64,000 nucleotides of DNA from Citrus sinensis. Its lineage: Eukaryota; Streptophyta; Magnoliopsida; Sapindales; Rutaceae. Within the stretch, counting starts at the first letter, position 1, and each line of letters begins with the position of its first letter. A program made the position numbers and the translations under genes. Under the pieces are notes generated by a model. It did not search any database and had not been told where the DNA came from. It saw nothing but the letters and a program-made list of their open reading frames with translations. This document shows positions 45,338 through 55,991 of the stretch, in pieces. The stretch covers positions 27,691,501-27,755,500 of the forward strand of contig NC_068557.1 in NCBI RefSeq assembly GCF_022201045.2, in the 5' to 3' direction.

Positions 45338-47002
45338 TTAATCACCATCGTTTTTCTTCCTCCAAGATGTAAGTGGTGGAATACTTTGTTCATTTCTGAA
45401 GAAATTATGAGGATCAACCATAGTCTTCACATGAACCAACCTTTTGAAATTGTTCTTGAAATATTTGTTGCCCCAAATGCTAGCTTGTTCTATGCTTGTG
45501 TATCCTTGGTTATTTGTTCCGATGTCAAGATCCCTGTAATTGACATATGCTTCTCGGGGATTTTTTGAAACATAGGGTGTCATGTAACTGTACAAGCTCC
45601 TGATCCAGTCAATATGTCTTTGAGATATTCCATCTCCTCTCCAAGAAACTCCGTAAAAAATTTTGTATAAGTTACCAGCTCTATGTGGGAATGGAGTCTC
45701 AGACTCTGATATCTCACTCATTTTCCCACCATAAGGAACCAATACAATGAAAGCCGTTTCTCCCTCTTCTTCATAAAACTTATCATATATTCCTTCAAAT
45801 GCATTTTCAGGGATCGGCTGCTTGACGTAATCTACTTTGGCTTTGAAAGGACTTTTTGTTGTAGATTTCACAACAAGCCCATTGGATCTAGCATTCCTAT
45901 CAAGCAACAAATCCAAGGACTGTCCCTTATCGAATCCAGCAAGATTGTGGACTGATTCAATCCAGCTCATTTCTGTGCAGTCACCCTTCTTCAATCCGAG
46001 CTCAGGGAAGCTCTCCTGCATCAACGGAAGGAGCCTATCAACCCCACCTAGAAACAAGGATGAAAATACAGCCACCATTGACGAATTCATCTTGATTAAG
46101 CCAACTTCGATCACTAAATCTTCATGAAGATTATTTGCAACGTACTGCCATTTGTGAACAATCTTTGTTGCATTTTGTTCCAGGGTTCTTGTAATTCTGA
46201 ATCGAGTCACAGTTGATGGAACAGTGACCAGCCTTAGTTTCCACGCAACGACGACTCCGAAGCTAGTTCCTCCACCTCCTCGAATCGCCCAAAATAGATC
46301 CTCTCCCATTGATTTTCTATCAAGCAATCTGCCACGGGCGTCAATCAAGTGTGCATCAACAATGTTATCAGCAGCGAGGCCAAATTTACGCAACATGATA
46401 CCATATCCTCCGCCACTAAAATGTCCACCAACCCCAACAGTAGGGCAAACTCCGCCTGGAAAGCCAAGATTTTTACTCTTCTCAGCAATCCTATAATAGA
46501 GTTGGCCGAGGGTGGCGCCAGATTGAACCCATGCTGTTTTCTGTTTTGCATCAACACTGATTTTGCTAAGATTTATCAAATCAATGACGACAAACGGGAC
46601 CTGAGAAACATAAGATAGACCCTCAAAGTCATGACCACCACTCCGCACCCTGATTTGGAAGCCATGCTTTTTGGAACATTTAATGGCTGCTTGAACTTGG
46701 GATACGTCTAATGGGGTGATGATAACCTGAGGTTTTGGGGTGTTGGGGGTTGAGAACCTCAAGTTCTGTGCGGAAGAGCTCAAGACGGACGAATATGAAG
46801 GGCTGTATTTGGTGTAAATCACTTGAGAAATGGAGGAGGAGTTATCAGGGTGCATAGAAAGGCAATCAAGAAACAAATTCTCATCATGGTGATCAGCCGG
46901 CTTTGAAGAAGTTGCATGAACGTTGGCATAACTAACCCAACTATTATATGATAAAAGAAGAAGAAAAACCAATGGGATGACAGAAGAGCAAGGAGACTTC
47001 AT
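45338..47002 (-). CDS. BBE5: berberine-bridge-enzyme-like FAD oxidase (canonical copy)
   Basis: Single-exon gene, 554 residues, starting MKSPCSS at 47000-47002. A Met 12 codons upstream (47038) is in frame but only 13-20 bases from the TATA box, so it is probably not transcribed. Signal peptide to about residue 27, then PP-loop FAD domain with His124 (RSGGHDFEG), Cys186 (GVCPTVG) and His194 (GGHFSGGG) at the same spacing as Eschscholzia BBE, then BBE C-terminal domain with NYRDLDIGTN and a Lys-rich tail (RKKNDGD). All key residues are present and the frame is clean. This is the best candidate for a working member of the cluster. It is likely secreted. Substrate unknown; relatives oxidise sugars, monolignols or alkaloid precursors. 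Confidence 0.95.
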   Translation of the reverse strand: MKSPCSSVIPLVFLLLLSYNSWVSYANVHATSSKPADHHDENLFLDCLSMHPDNSSSISQVIYTKYSPSYSSVLSSSAQNLRFSTPNTPKPQVIITPLDVSQVQAAIKCSKKHGFQIRVRSGGHDFEGLSYVSQVPFVVIDLINLSKISVDAKQKTAWVQSGATLGQLYYRIAEKSKNLGFPGGVCPTVGVGGHFSGGGYGIMLRKFGLAADNIVDAHLIDARGRLLDRKSMGEDLFWAIRGGGGTSFGVVVAWKLRLVTVPSTVTRFRITRTLEQNATKIVHKWQYVANNLHEDLVIEVGLIKMNSSMVAVFSSLFLGGVDRLLPLMQESFPELGLKKGDCTEMSWIESVHNLAGFDKGQSLDLLLDRNARSNGLVVKSTTKSPFKAKVDYVKQPIPENAFEGIYDKFYEEEGETAFIVLVPYGGKMSEISESETPFPHRAGNLYKIFYGVSWRGDGISQRHIDWIRSLYSYMTPYVSKNPREAYVNYRDLDIGTNNQGYTSIEQASIWGNKYFKNNFKRLVHVKTMVDPHNFFRNEQSIPPLTSWRKKNDGD

Positions 47003-47050
47003 TTTCGTTTGGTGTTTATTAGGTGCAAACGAGAACACAAGAGACTCCCC

Positions 47051-47162
47051 TTATTTATGGACACATGGATCCTTCTTGTTATCTGCCACTCCGAAAGCCA
47101 AATTAATTATCTTATTCAACGAATGCAAAAAGTCAATGTTCTCAAGGGTCAAGCACATCTAA
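47051..47162 (-). promoter_or_regulatory. BBE5 core promoter: TATA box and W-box pair
   Basis: ATAAATAA (complement of 47051-47058) lies 49-56 bases upstream of the start codon. Two W-box-like motifs, TTGACT and TTGACC, are the complements of 47131-47136 and 47147-47152. The second merges with the TCAAGCACATCTA block (47149-47161) shared with BBE1 and BBE3. Confidence 0.6.
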
Positions 47163-47478
47163 ATTTATTCTAGAAGGGAAGAATTTTCTGTTCGGGCAAG
47201 TGCAGGCTGAGGTGGCGCGCCCGTTTATAAAGGTCTGTTATTTCTTGGCAGTCTAATAAATTTATTGAGGGACACAAATATTTATCTACAAAGAGGGAAA
47301 AATTGTGATCCAACATTCCAACTGTAATACTGTGCTACAATGTCGTTGAATTTCAATAGATTCCACCCATCCAACTGGATTTTAATGGATTCAACTTAAA
47401 AATATATAAAATTACACAATTATTGTAGATTCTAATTTTGTTGTACCTATAAAATGAGAGGATAATTAATTTACGTCA

Positions 47479-50400
47479 GGGGTTTGGTACCCCAGTCCTT
47501 TGTCTTATAGTAAATGAGCCTCTGGATATAATCTCACGGCTGAAGAAGTGACACGGAGACGATTAGATTTAACTGGACAAGAAGGTAATGGGCCGGTAAC
47601 GTAGAGGAGAAACAAGAAGTTGACAAAACTAGGCATGTAATGGGTCCCACGTGAGTTAAGAAGACGTGTATTGAAACAAACGGCAAACAGGCGGATGCAA
47701 GTAATGCAACTATTGGTTCAAAACAATTTGGTGGAAGCGTGCAACTCTGGGTTGAGCTAAGATGGAAATGAAATTTTCGAAAAAAGTGACGAAATTTTTT
47801 GGAAGAGATGAGACAATGCATTGCGAAAGTAGGAAAGTAATTGGTGGGGAAAAAAGGGGAAAATTCCCTAACCCTGAGGTTTGAAGTAATAATTAATTTT
47901 AATTTTATCCATGTAGTTTAAATAGTAGGCCATGTTATTCCCAAAATAATAATAATGATAATAAAGCTTAATATTATAATTATGACGATGATGATGATGG
48001 TGACGATGATAAATTATGTAATAATAAAAATTTTAAAAATAATAAATCATCAACCAAGAAATGGAGACTTTATTGAGATGCAGGATAAGTTAAAAAGAGG
48101 AAAAAATGACGAGTTAAAACTGTTAAATAACCATGGCATTTACATTAAATTATATTGCAAATTAACCTGAGTGGATTATTTTTATAAATTTATGAATGAA
48201 AATAGAAACTAATTATTTTCAAGTAGTAATCCCAATCTCGTAACTATTTAGATTTGGTGCAATGAATCCTGGTTATCAAATCTGATGAAAGTGGTGTTAT
48301 ATTTATAAGATTTGTTGTTTTATTATGGCTTGAAAACCTTTAGACTGAACTTCGTGTAAGGGCATATGCAGCCAAATTTGTCAGGAGTTAGCCCAAGCAT
48401 GGGTGATGCTACATTCAATAGATTCATCTCATATTCTTGCGGTATGAAATATATTCAAGTCAGAAAGAAGTATGGATGTGGTTGGCAGTGCAAAGTAATC
48501 AAAATATTTTTTGGAGATTTCAACACCTTGAGTCTCTGCTTTTGCTTCATTCCGATGGGGTTCAACTTGGCAAGATATTCACTTTATGAAGTTTGGTTAT
48601 GTGTCGGGGATGGGCACGGTTGAGACACATTACAATAGGTACCTGTTGGATACCTTGGTGCATGGAAAATATTCTAACCCAAAAAGTACAACTCGGCTTT
48701 GATTGGGAATGGGATATGGCGTGCTTCCATAAATTTGAACTTGTCTGAAGAGTTTTGAAACTGAGCAAACCTTACAACCGTGAACCTTGTAAAAAGGTAC
48801 AAACAAACAAGCAATAAGAATTTGGAGGGAAGATGGTCATCTATTCCTGGCTATTGATTGTGATTTTCATCCTCTAGTCGTATAGAATTTTGATTCTTCT
48901 CAAATTGTGCGGTGGTATTACATTTTGGTTGTCTAGTGATTTTTGGGAGCCTACCATCTAATATTTTCCATTATTAATGGAATAAATTGTTCTTGCCTCT
49001 GGAATATATGGATATTCTTTCTTTTAACAAGCGATTGCAAGGAGTTTATTGTATACTCTCCCACAAAATAATTGGCAATCTGGTGGGTTTGTTTGGAGAC
49101 CTGAGGCTACGGATGGGCGCCCCTTGTCACACAGCTTTCGAACCACACTATTAAGGAATAAGATTGGAATTTGATGGATAAATAAATGTGCCTAGTCTAG
49201 CTTTTACTGTATTTTATGTGCTCAAATTTATGGTCCACAAGGTAATTCCTATCTTACATGCACGTAAGACAGGGGATCCGGTCCACAATGATGTAGCTGG
49301 CAATTTGTTTGTGTATGTTTGCTGACTTAACAGTGAATGCCATTTAAGTTTATTGTTGTTTCCAAAGCTAAGACTTTAAGCGCCCAACGCTCCCACTCAT
49401 TTTTTGTCTTAAGCCTCATCTTCCATTTCTTGTTTCGTTAACACTTGGTCAGGTCCAACTTCTATTGTGAAATGTCAACAATGGACTGCCATGCGGTACT
49501 GGAAATCGTCCAATATCATATTCGAGAACAAGGAATACTGCTTCATAAAATAATTCGATATAGAATTTAAACTCCATAAACCAAACTGAACGTAATTTTC
49601 ATTACGTCTGAACTCCAGGTAAGAACTACGAATTTCTTAAAAAGAAAAAGGAAAGAGACGACCAAAATGTAACGTTTGCCATTGATTATATATAACCTAA
49701 AGACTATCGGACAGCAGAGGATCCTATGTAATACTACTGCCCCCAACATCCCACAACTACTTTTCCAACTCCCCATCCTCCCAAAATTTTATTTTTCAAT
49801 TTAATAACACAAAATATCTTACCTTAAGCTGATGAATGCCTCAAAAAATTCCAAATTTTTACCTGTCTTCCGCGCCCACACGTGCAGTTAATTTATCCAA
49901 TATGTATTCATACTTCTTGAATTTATCCCAATGAGAAATGAAGTCACAACAAGTGAAGAAAAGAACAAACAAAATCAATTAACAATCTTATGAACAAAAC
50001 ACAAAACACAAAAAAAAAATTCAATTAATAATTACATGAACAAAATAGATGCAGCAAAATTTACCCACATAGACGCAACAACAACAGCACCACCATCACT
50101 AGTCGAATCAGAGCAGAGATGCAGCAGCAGCACCTGGAGCGGAGACGTGGCTGCAGCAGCAGCCGTCGATCCTCAAGTACAGCAGCAACAGAGCAGAGAT
50201 GCAGCAGCAGTAGCACAGGGAGCCGAGATGCGTCGGCAGCTTTCTCTCTCAACGCAGCAGCCAGTTTTGTTTGAAGAACTGTGACGGTCAATTATGGATG
50301 AAGAACAAGTGTATTCACGAGGAGAGAGAGACAGAAAAAGAGAGAGGGAGCTGTGAATTTAGATTGAATTATTTTTCTTGTTTTTGTTTTACTGTAATAC

Positions 50401-50512
50401 AGCTTCAGCCGGTTACCCATTTTCCCGCTGTTAAATCCCAACCGTTAACTATCTTTGTTTACAATCTAAAGGGTCATTTGCTAAGAGACAAATAACTGAG
50501 GTACCAAAACCC
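47479..50512. mobile_element. 3-kb terminal-inverted-repeat element
   Basis: The left end (GGTTTGGTACCCCAGTCCTTTGTCTTATAG at 47481) is the inverted counterpart of the right end (reverse complement GGTTTTGGTACCTCAGTTATTTGTCTCTTAG, ending near 50512). The similarity runs about 60-70 bases at roughly 75% by eye. I found no target duplication. Inside are a GCAGCAGCAG-rich segment (50100-50235) and a CT-rich leader-like segment (complement of 50290-50360), plus unrecognised frames near 48366-48760. It resembles a large non-autonomous Mutator-like or Pack-MULE element, but no transposase is visible. Confidence 0.5.
50036..50284. repeat. GCA-trinucleotide-rich segment
   Basis: GCAGCAGCAG runs occur repeatedly, including two copies of AGAGCAGAGATGCAGCAGCAG (about 50109 and 50189). 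It is open on both strands and would encode Ala/Gln- or Leu/Arg-rich peptides, but there is no evidence that it is coding. It probably belongs to a captured 5' region inside the surrounding element. Confidence 0.5.
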
Positions 50513-51672
50513 ATGATGCAAGGTAGCTGGACCCATAAAATGAAAGATTCTTAGTGGGTGATCACACCATCGCCACAGACTGAAGTAGCGCACCAGCCCG
50601 TATAAGTGCTTTTCCTCTAGAAGTTAAGAAATGTCATAATATGATTATGACAGTCGCAAGAAAAAACGAAAATTGACTCGTTTTTGTCGGCTCCTTTTGT
50701 CTTTTTCTCCACTATCTCCAGTTGCTGCTTAAAGTTAGTCGTAGGCACCACTCGATTTGAATTTTACTTTGCCGTTGGCAGGAAACGTGATGCCGTTGCC
50801 GTTGATCACGCCGAAAGGGATCCGCCTACGGTGAATCATCTGCATCATGCAGCAAAATTAATAGTGACCGTTGGATTAGCGGATAGAAAATGGAGGGTTG
50901 TGATAACTTTGGAATGAGCGAAACCTGGGAGCTTGGGAACTGCATTGGTCGATGCAGCCAGTGTGAAAAGGAGCTGATTATTTTTTTTCTTTTATTTTAC
51001 ACATGAGTTATGACTTTTCCTACCCTTTTAATATACTTAGAATATTTCTGCAATAATAGTTCAGTACTAGAAGAAACTACATAAAAGAACAAATGTGAAT
51101 TTGATTAAATTAAAATACGAAAATATTTTTACAGTTGTAAATTATGAATTCTATTGTCTTTGAATCATATTCTTTGGTATAATGATTATTTTGTTGATAA
51201 ACTCAAAATAACTTTGAAATAGATAAAAAAAAAAAATACCTAATGATCATAGTTTTATTATGAAAAAATATATTTATAATTTAATTAATTCTTTCTAGAT
51301 GACAGTAAAATTTAATTAAAAAATCTTTTAAACTCTTTTGTGCCCATTTTTGTTCCAACGTTCAACCCTCACATTAGTCAACATTTTCTTTGTTAACAAA
51401 CCGGGTTTTACCTGAGTAGCCGGTCAAGCTCTTTGACAAGTGTCAAATGCAGGTAAATTAATTTGTCAGTTCCAAGACTCTACGGTGCAGATTATACACC
51501 GGAGCAAGACCCGCCCAGTGACCCCACTTACTGCAACGACTTTGAATATTCAGGTCAGGAGGAGTAATGCCTCAAGATTAGTCAAATTACTTTTGTCAAG
51601 GTTGCGTTAATTACTGATTTACCAGTGGCAAAGTACGGAAAATGACATTTTGTTGAATGCTTCGGCTCCGGC
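50513..51672. other. Intergenic, nothing recognised
   Basis: 50660-50930 is GC-richer with a frame of 77 codons (50684-50917) lacking recognisable similarity. The rest is AT-rich. No boundary or motif is supported. Confidence 0.4.
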
Positions 51673-51690
51673 TACGTTACCGATTCTGTT

Positions 51691-51911
51691 TTTTTTTTTT
51701 TTTATATCAATCACGAGGTATTTTGGGGAGGGCCTCAACTGTGGGAGACACCTTTAAGTTCGTACCACAACTTAGATTAGAAGTCTCCGCTCGAACCGGG
51801 AGGCACATATTCTCCCAACAAAGGCGACTTCCCTACAACTCGAACTGGGGAGCAAACCCAGTCAAACCACTTAAGAGGACTCAATTGCCAATGGAGCCAA
51901 CACTTTATTGG
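51691..51911 (-). mobile_element. tRNA-type SINE, copy 2
   Basis: A 221-bp element of the same family as 14869-15085, flanked by a perfect 18-bp target duplication (TACGTTACCGATTCTGTT at 51673-51690 and 51912-51929). The minus strand carries the A- and B-box-like motifs and ends in an A-run. The open frame at 51657-51992 is merely the SINE read through. Confidence 0.92.
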
Positions 51912-51929
51912 TACGTTACCGATTCTGTT

Positions 51930-54900
51930 AGTAACCCCCAAGAACAACAACAATGCCTGAGAGGGTATTGGAAGCCTTACGGGTTCGGTTAGGTACAGCC
52001 TGCAATGCCATGCTTATTAGAAGTCACTGGATTGACGGGTTGGAGCCGGTTGAAAAATTAGTCTTACCTTATTTCTGCTGTTCTCATTCTCCTAAAATTT
52101 GTTATAATAACTTAAAAGTAATCTTGCACACTTGCTCCTTCTTATATAGTTGGTCATTTAACCCCGCTCTCTGTATTTCATTAATAATGGATAACTTTGG
52201 TTTTAAAGTTTAATTAATTATTTTCGAATACCAAAATTGGGTTTGTACCTTGTGCGTTAACTCACTTCTACAATAGAAGTCCGCATTTTGATGGACAGAA
52301 TCAGCTCTTGAGGAGTTTAGTGGCAACTTTGTAAGAGAAATTAAAAAACGAGAAAAGAAAATTTTATTGAGAAAATTCACCACAGATTTAAAATCAACCA
52401 ACCCACACCCTTCCCTTACCTTCTTCGTGGGAGATTGCCAAATCGACCCCGAACAACCAGCAACGGCGGACGCCGGATGGAGTAAAAACCCCGTTATACA
52501 TAGAACGGAGTTGAGGAGGAAATGATCAGATGGCCTTCTAGTTTTCAGGTTATTATTTTTCCGAAATGATTAAATATTCCCTATGGTATTATACACACAC
52601 GATCAGTTGTTTTAGCATCATGACACGTGGGCCCCATTCGAATTCACATTCGAGTTTAACGCATTATTGGGGGTCTGACCATTAGCACCGCCTATAAATT
52701 TTTTAAAAAACCATTTTTTTTTTGGTATGACCATATTAATTGTCAAGCCAGGAATTAGCTGAAAAATTAAATATATATATATATAAATTTTAAAATACCA
52801 CAAGATGAAATATACTACATTAAAATTTATATCTTTTTTTTCCTTGATTTTAAAATAATCAAAGATTCTTAATTGAAAAATTACATACATGCACACACAA
52901 AAACACATACATGTATTCTAAAAAAAATATTATGACTTTGTTAAAATGAGGATGTCGTTAAAATATAAAAAAAATTTACAGATTTTAATATATTAGAAAC
53001 TATGTACATATAGTCTTTTTCTAATGAGAACATCCTCACTTTGTTAAAGTGATGATGTCACTAAAATATAAAAAATAAAAAATAAATTTAATACATTAAA
53101 AATTGTATTCTTTTATGTATTGATGTATTGAAATGCATTCTTAAAATGAGGATGTCCTTATTAAATAATTATTCTATATATATATGTGTGTGTGTTTGTG
53201 TTTTACTGTGTGTGTTTGTTGCAGATCAGTAAAACACAAACACACACACACATATATATATATATATATTTAGTGTATTGAAATTCATACTTAAATAAGG
53301 AGGTCCTCATATATATGATTAATTACACTTAGTTTTACATTAATTTATAACCTTAAGATTAATAAATAATCAATGGATCAGATTACGTGACATTAATATC
53401 TGAGGTTAAATACTTCCTTAGACCCACAATCCTTCACTCTCCTTATAACGCCAATAAATATTTTTTTCCATCTTCATTTTCTAGTTCTCTTATTTTATCG
53501 CTTAAACAACCATTTTTCTCTAAAAGAAATTTTCACTGACACAAAATATTCACCATCAATTATTTCCCCTTAATTTTCCAGAAATAATATATTATCAAAC
53601 TCATGTTAATTGCTTTATTTCTTTAGTCAATAAGGATCCCTGTAATAGTTGATTAAAAAGTAAGAAGACAAATTTAATTTCAATGATTCACAAAAGAAGT
53701 TGATGTATAAAAAAATCATAATATGTTCAACTCAAACTTTGTTGTAGTCAATTCGTTCAAATTCAATTCGAGAGCAAACGAAAATCCGAATTGGCCAAAT
53801 AACAGAGTTATAAACTAACACATTCAGATTTTTTAACATAACAGAGATATAAACTAACACATTACAATTTTTGAAACATTACCAGAATTACGGTAGGTCA
53901 AAAGTCAAATTCATGAGACCAGGAACTAGTAAACCTTGATGCTCAACTCAATTTGAATATCTAAAAATCATTGGACCACTGATATTTCGAAGTCCTTGCC
54001 AGCCCTATAAAAGTTTAAAATAAATCACATCATCTAAATTAGAATGACTAAAAACAATACACGAATTTTTTTTTTTTTAAAAAAAAAAAAGACTCAATGA
54101 ATTAAGTTCTAAAATAATACTCACATCACGGCAATCCTGTTCAAAATTCTCCGCAGATCAATTTATCACGTTCCTTCATTTTATAGTTCACAAACAATAA
54201 AAATTGAAGACTAAACATCGGAAGGGTTACGTATATCTATTTATCTATTTTAAGGCGTAATGTTGCCCTCCAAAATAACAAATTTCCCTCACTTTAACTT
54301 CATAAACCAGTGTTGATGATATAAACTTTTGGTATTCTTTGTCGTTTAATACCTGATGGTGAATAAACTGAGTATTTTGTGAGAGAGGGATTGGTATTCT
54401 TTGTCGTTCACTGAAAGTATTTAGTATCTTAAATATTAATTCATTTAATCTGAACTATTGATTAGCTGTTAATCTGAATGTTGTAAATTGATGTAAATAT
54501 TAGATGTAATTTCAGGTGGTTGGTAATCTGCTCTCATTATATAACACACCTCTTAATGACAAATTTAACCTTAATTAAAATCATTTCTCATTAAAATCCC
54601 AATGTTTTAGTTTTACTTCTTATATATGTTCATACCCCATATCCAGGAGTGGATTTACTCTTCGGCTTAGAGTAGGCAATTGACCCCACTAAAAAGTAAA
54701 ATTTTCCTTCAATTTTCTTGAATTAAGTCTTAAATTTATATTAACTTAAGGAAAATTTATGTTTTAATGGGGATAATTTTATGAAATACTAGTTGTAGTA
54801 GGCAATCTTGTCCTTGCCGTCCCTATGAAAGTTTACCCAAATGAATTAGGGCAATTCTTGAGATCTTCAAGTCTTCACAGATTTGGAGCCTTTTTTCAAG

Positions 54901-55639
54901 AAAATTTTGTTTATAAGACTCGTCCTAATTTTTTATGGTGGAAGGAAGGTCGGAAGGATAAAGGATTTTAGTGATGTCCGGCCATAAATTGAGAAGGAAG
55001 GGCACAAAATTAATTTGGCTTATGTGGTGTTTCGCGAAATGGCTATTGGATTGTTGGGTAAGGGCTGGGCAACTTATGAAGGGCTGATGTGTGTTCTAGC
55101 TAATAGCTATAGTGAGGAGTTAAGAACCTCCTTCAATGCAGCATCCATGTCGGGACTCCTGCTCAGGAAATTAATTAGTAGAAAAGGAAAAGATCAGGCT
55201 ACTGGGGAAGGTATTGGAGTTCAAAAAGGCAAGAGATTTTTCGTTATTACATATCAGAGCTTAAGGCCCTAGGATACGAGAGAGAACTACCCCATGCAAC
55301 AGAGTAAATCGATTTCACAAATTCAATTTTCCAGTAATCCTTTTGTGCACAGTAGCATTTGGGATTTCAAAAGTCTCAAATATTTTTCTCTCCGCGTAGA
55401 CTGGGACAATCGTGCTTTGTTTTCGTGATAAATACCTTCGGAAAATTAATAAAATTGATAAAGAGTAATGCTATTTGCATATCATATTATACATAAAATT
55501 GCACATAACCATTAAAATAAGAAATATTTCATTACAAAACAAACTCATGCACTTTATCAATTTTGTCTTTTATACACAAGTGTTCTCATTTTATTTAATT
55601 TGTCATGTACAATTTTACGTGCAAATGTCCCCATAGATT
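51930..55639. other. Intergenic; local repeats and a TA/TG hairpin
   Basis: 52500-52560 resembles the dispersed-repeat family (GATCAGATGGCCTTCTAG). 52940-53160 has three diverged copies of an AAAATGAGGATGTC(G/C)TTA unit about 100 bases apart. A hairpin lies at 53176-53262. A T/A hairpin occurs at 54067-54091. A frame at 55015-55272 (85 codons) has no recognisable similarity and unremarkable composition, so I list it only as possible coding debris. No gene is supported. Confidence 0.4.
53176..53262. repeat. Near-perfect TA/TG-CA hairpin
   Basis: ATATATATATGTGTGTGTGTTTGTGTTTTACTG-type sequence (to 53208) is followed after 18 bases by its reverse complement (from 53227). The stem is about 33-36 bases with near-perfect pairing. 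It could extrude as a cruciform. It is a repeat of unknown role. Confidence 0.85.
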
Positions 55640-55991
55640 GCCAAATTTCCCCTTGAAGTGCTGTAGTACAAATACACTTTAGTCTATATTGTTCTAAAAA
55701 ATGATAAATACCCCTAAATACAAAAGCCTAAATATATATTAACAGTTTAACACCTTTCAAGATAAGTAATGGAAGAAAATGAGGACACTAAGAGAAGAAA
55801 ATATTTATTTATTCAAAATAGAACAGATGAGATTCATTAGACTATGCATGAAGATTCATGCTGCAAATCATTACAAAGCAGAATATATTTACCAATACAC
55901 ATGTAACCCTGTATATTTTTATTGCGAGGTCGCTTATTCAAATGAATAAATAAACTGCTAGGGACACGTCAAAAAAACACAAAAGTAATAT

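Noticed and set aside
47000..47038. Longer BBE5 start at 47038
   Set aside because: It is only 13-20 bases from the TATA box, probably upstream of the transcription start, and would hide the signal peptide.
51657..51992. 111-codon open frame
   Set aside because: It spans a SINE including its A-run and both target duplications.
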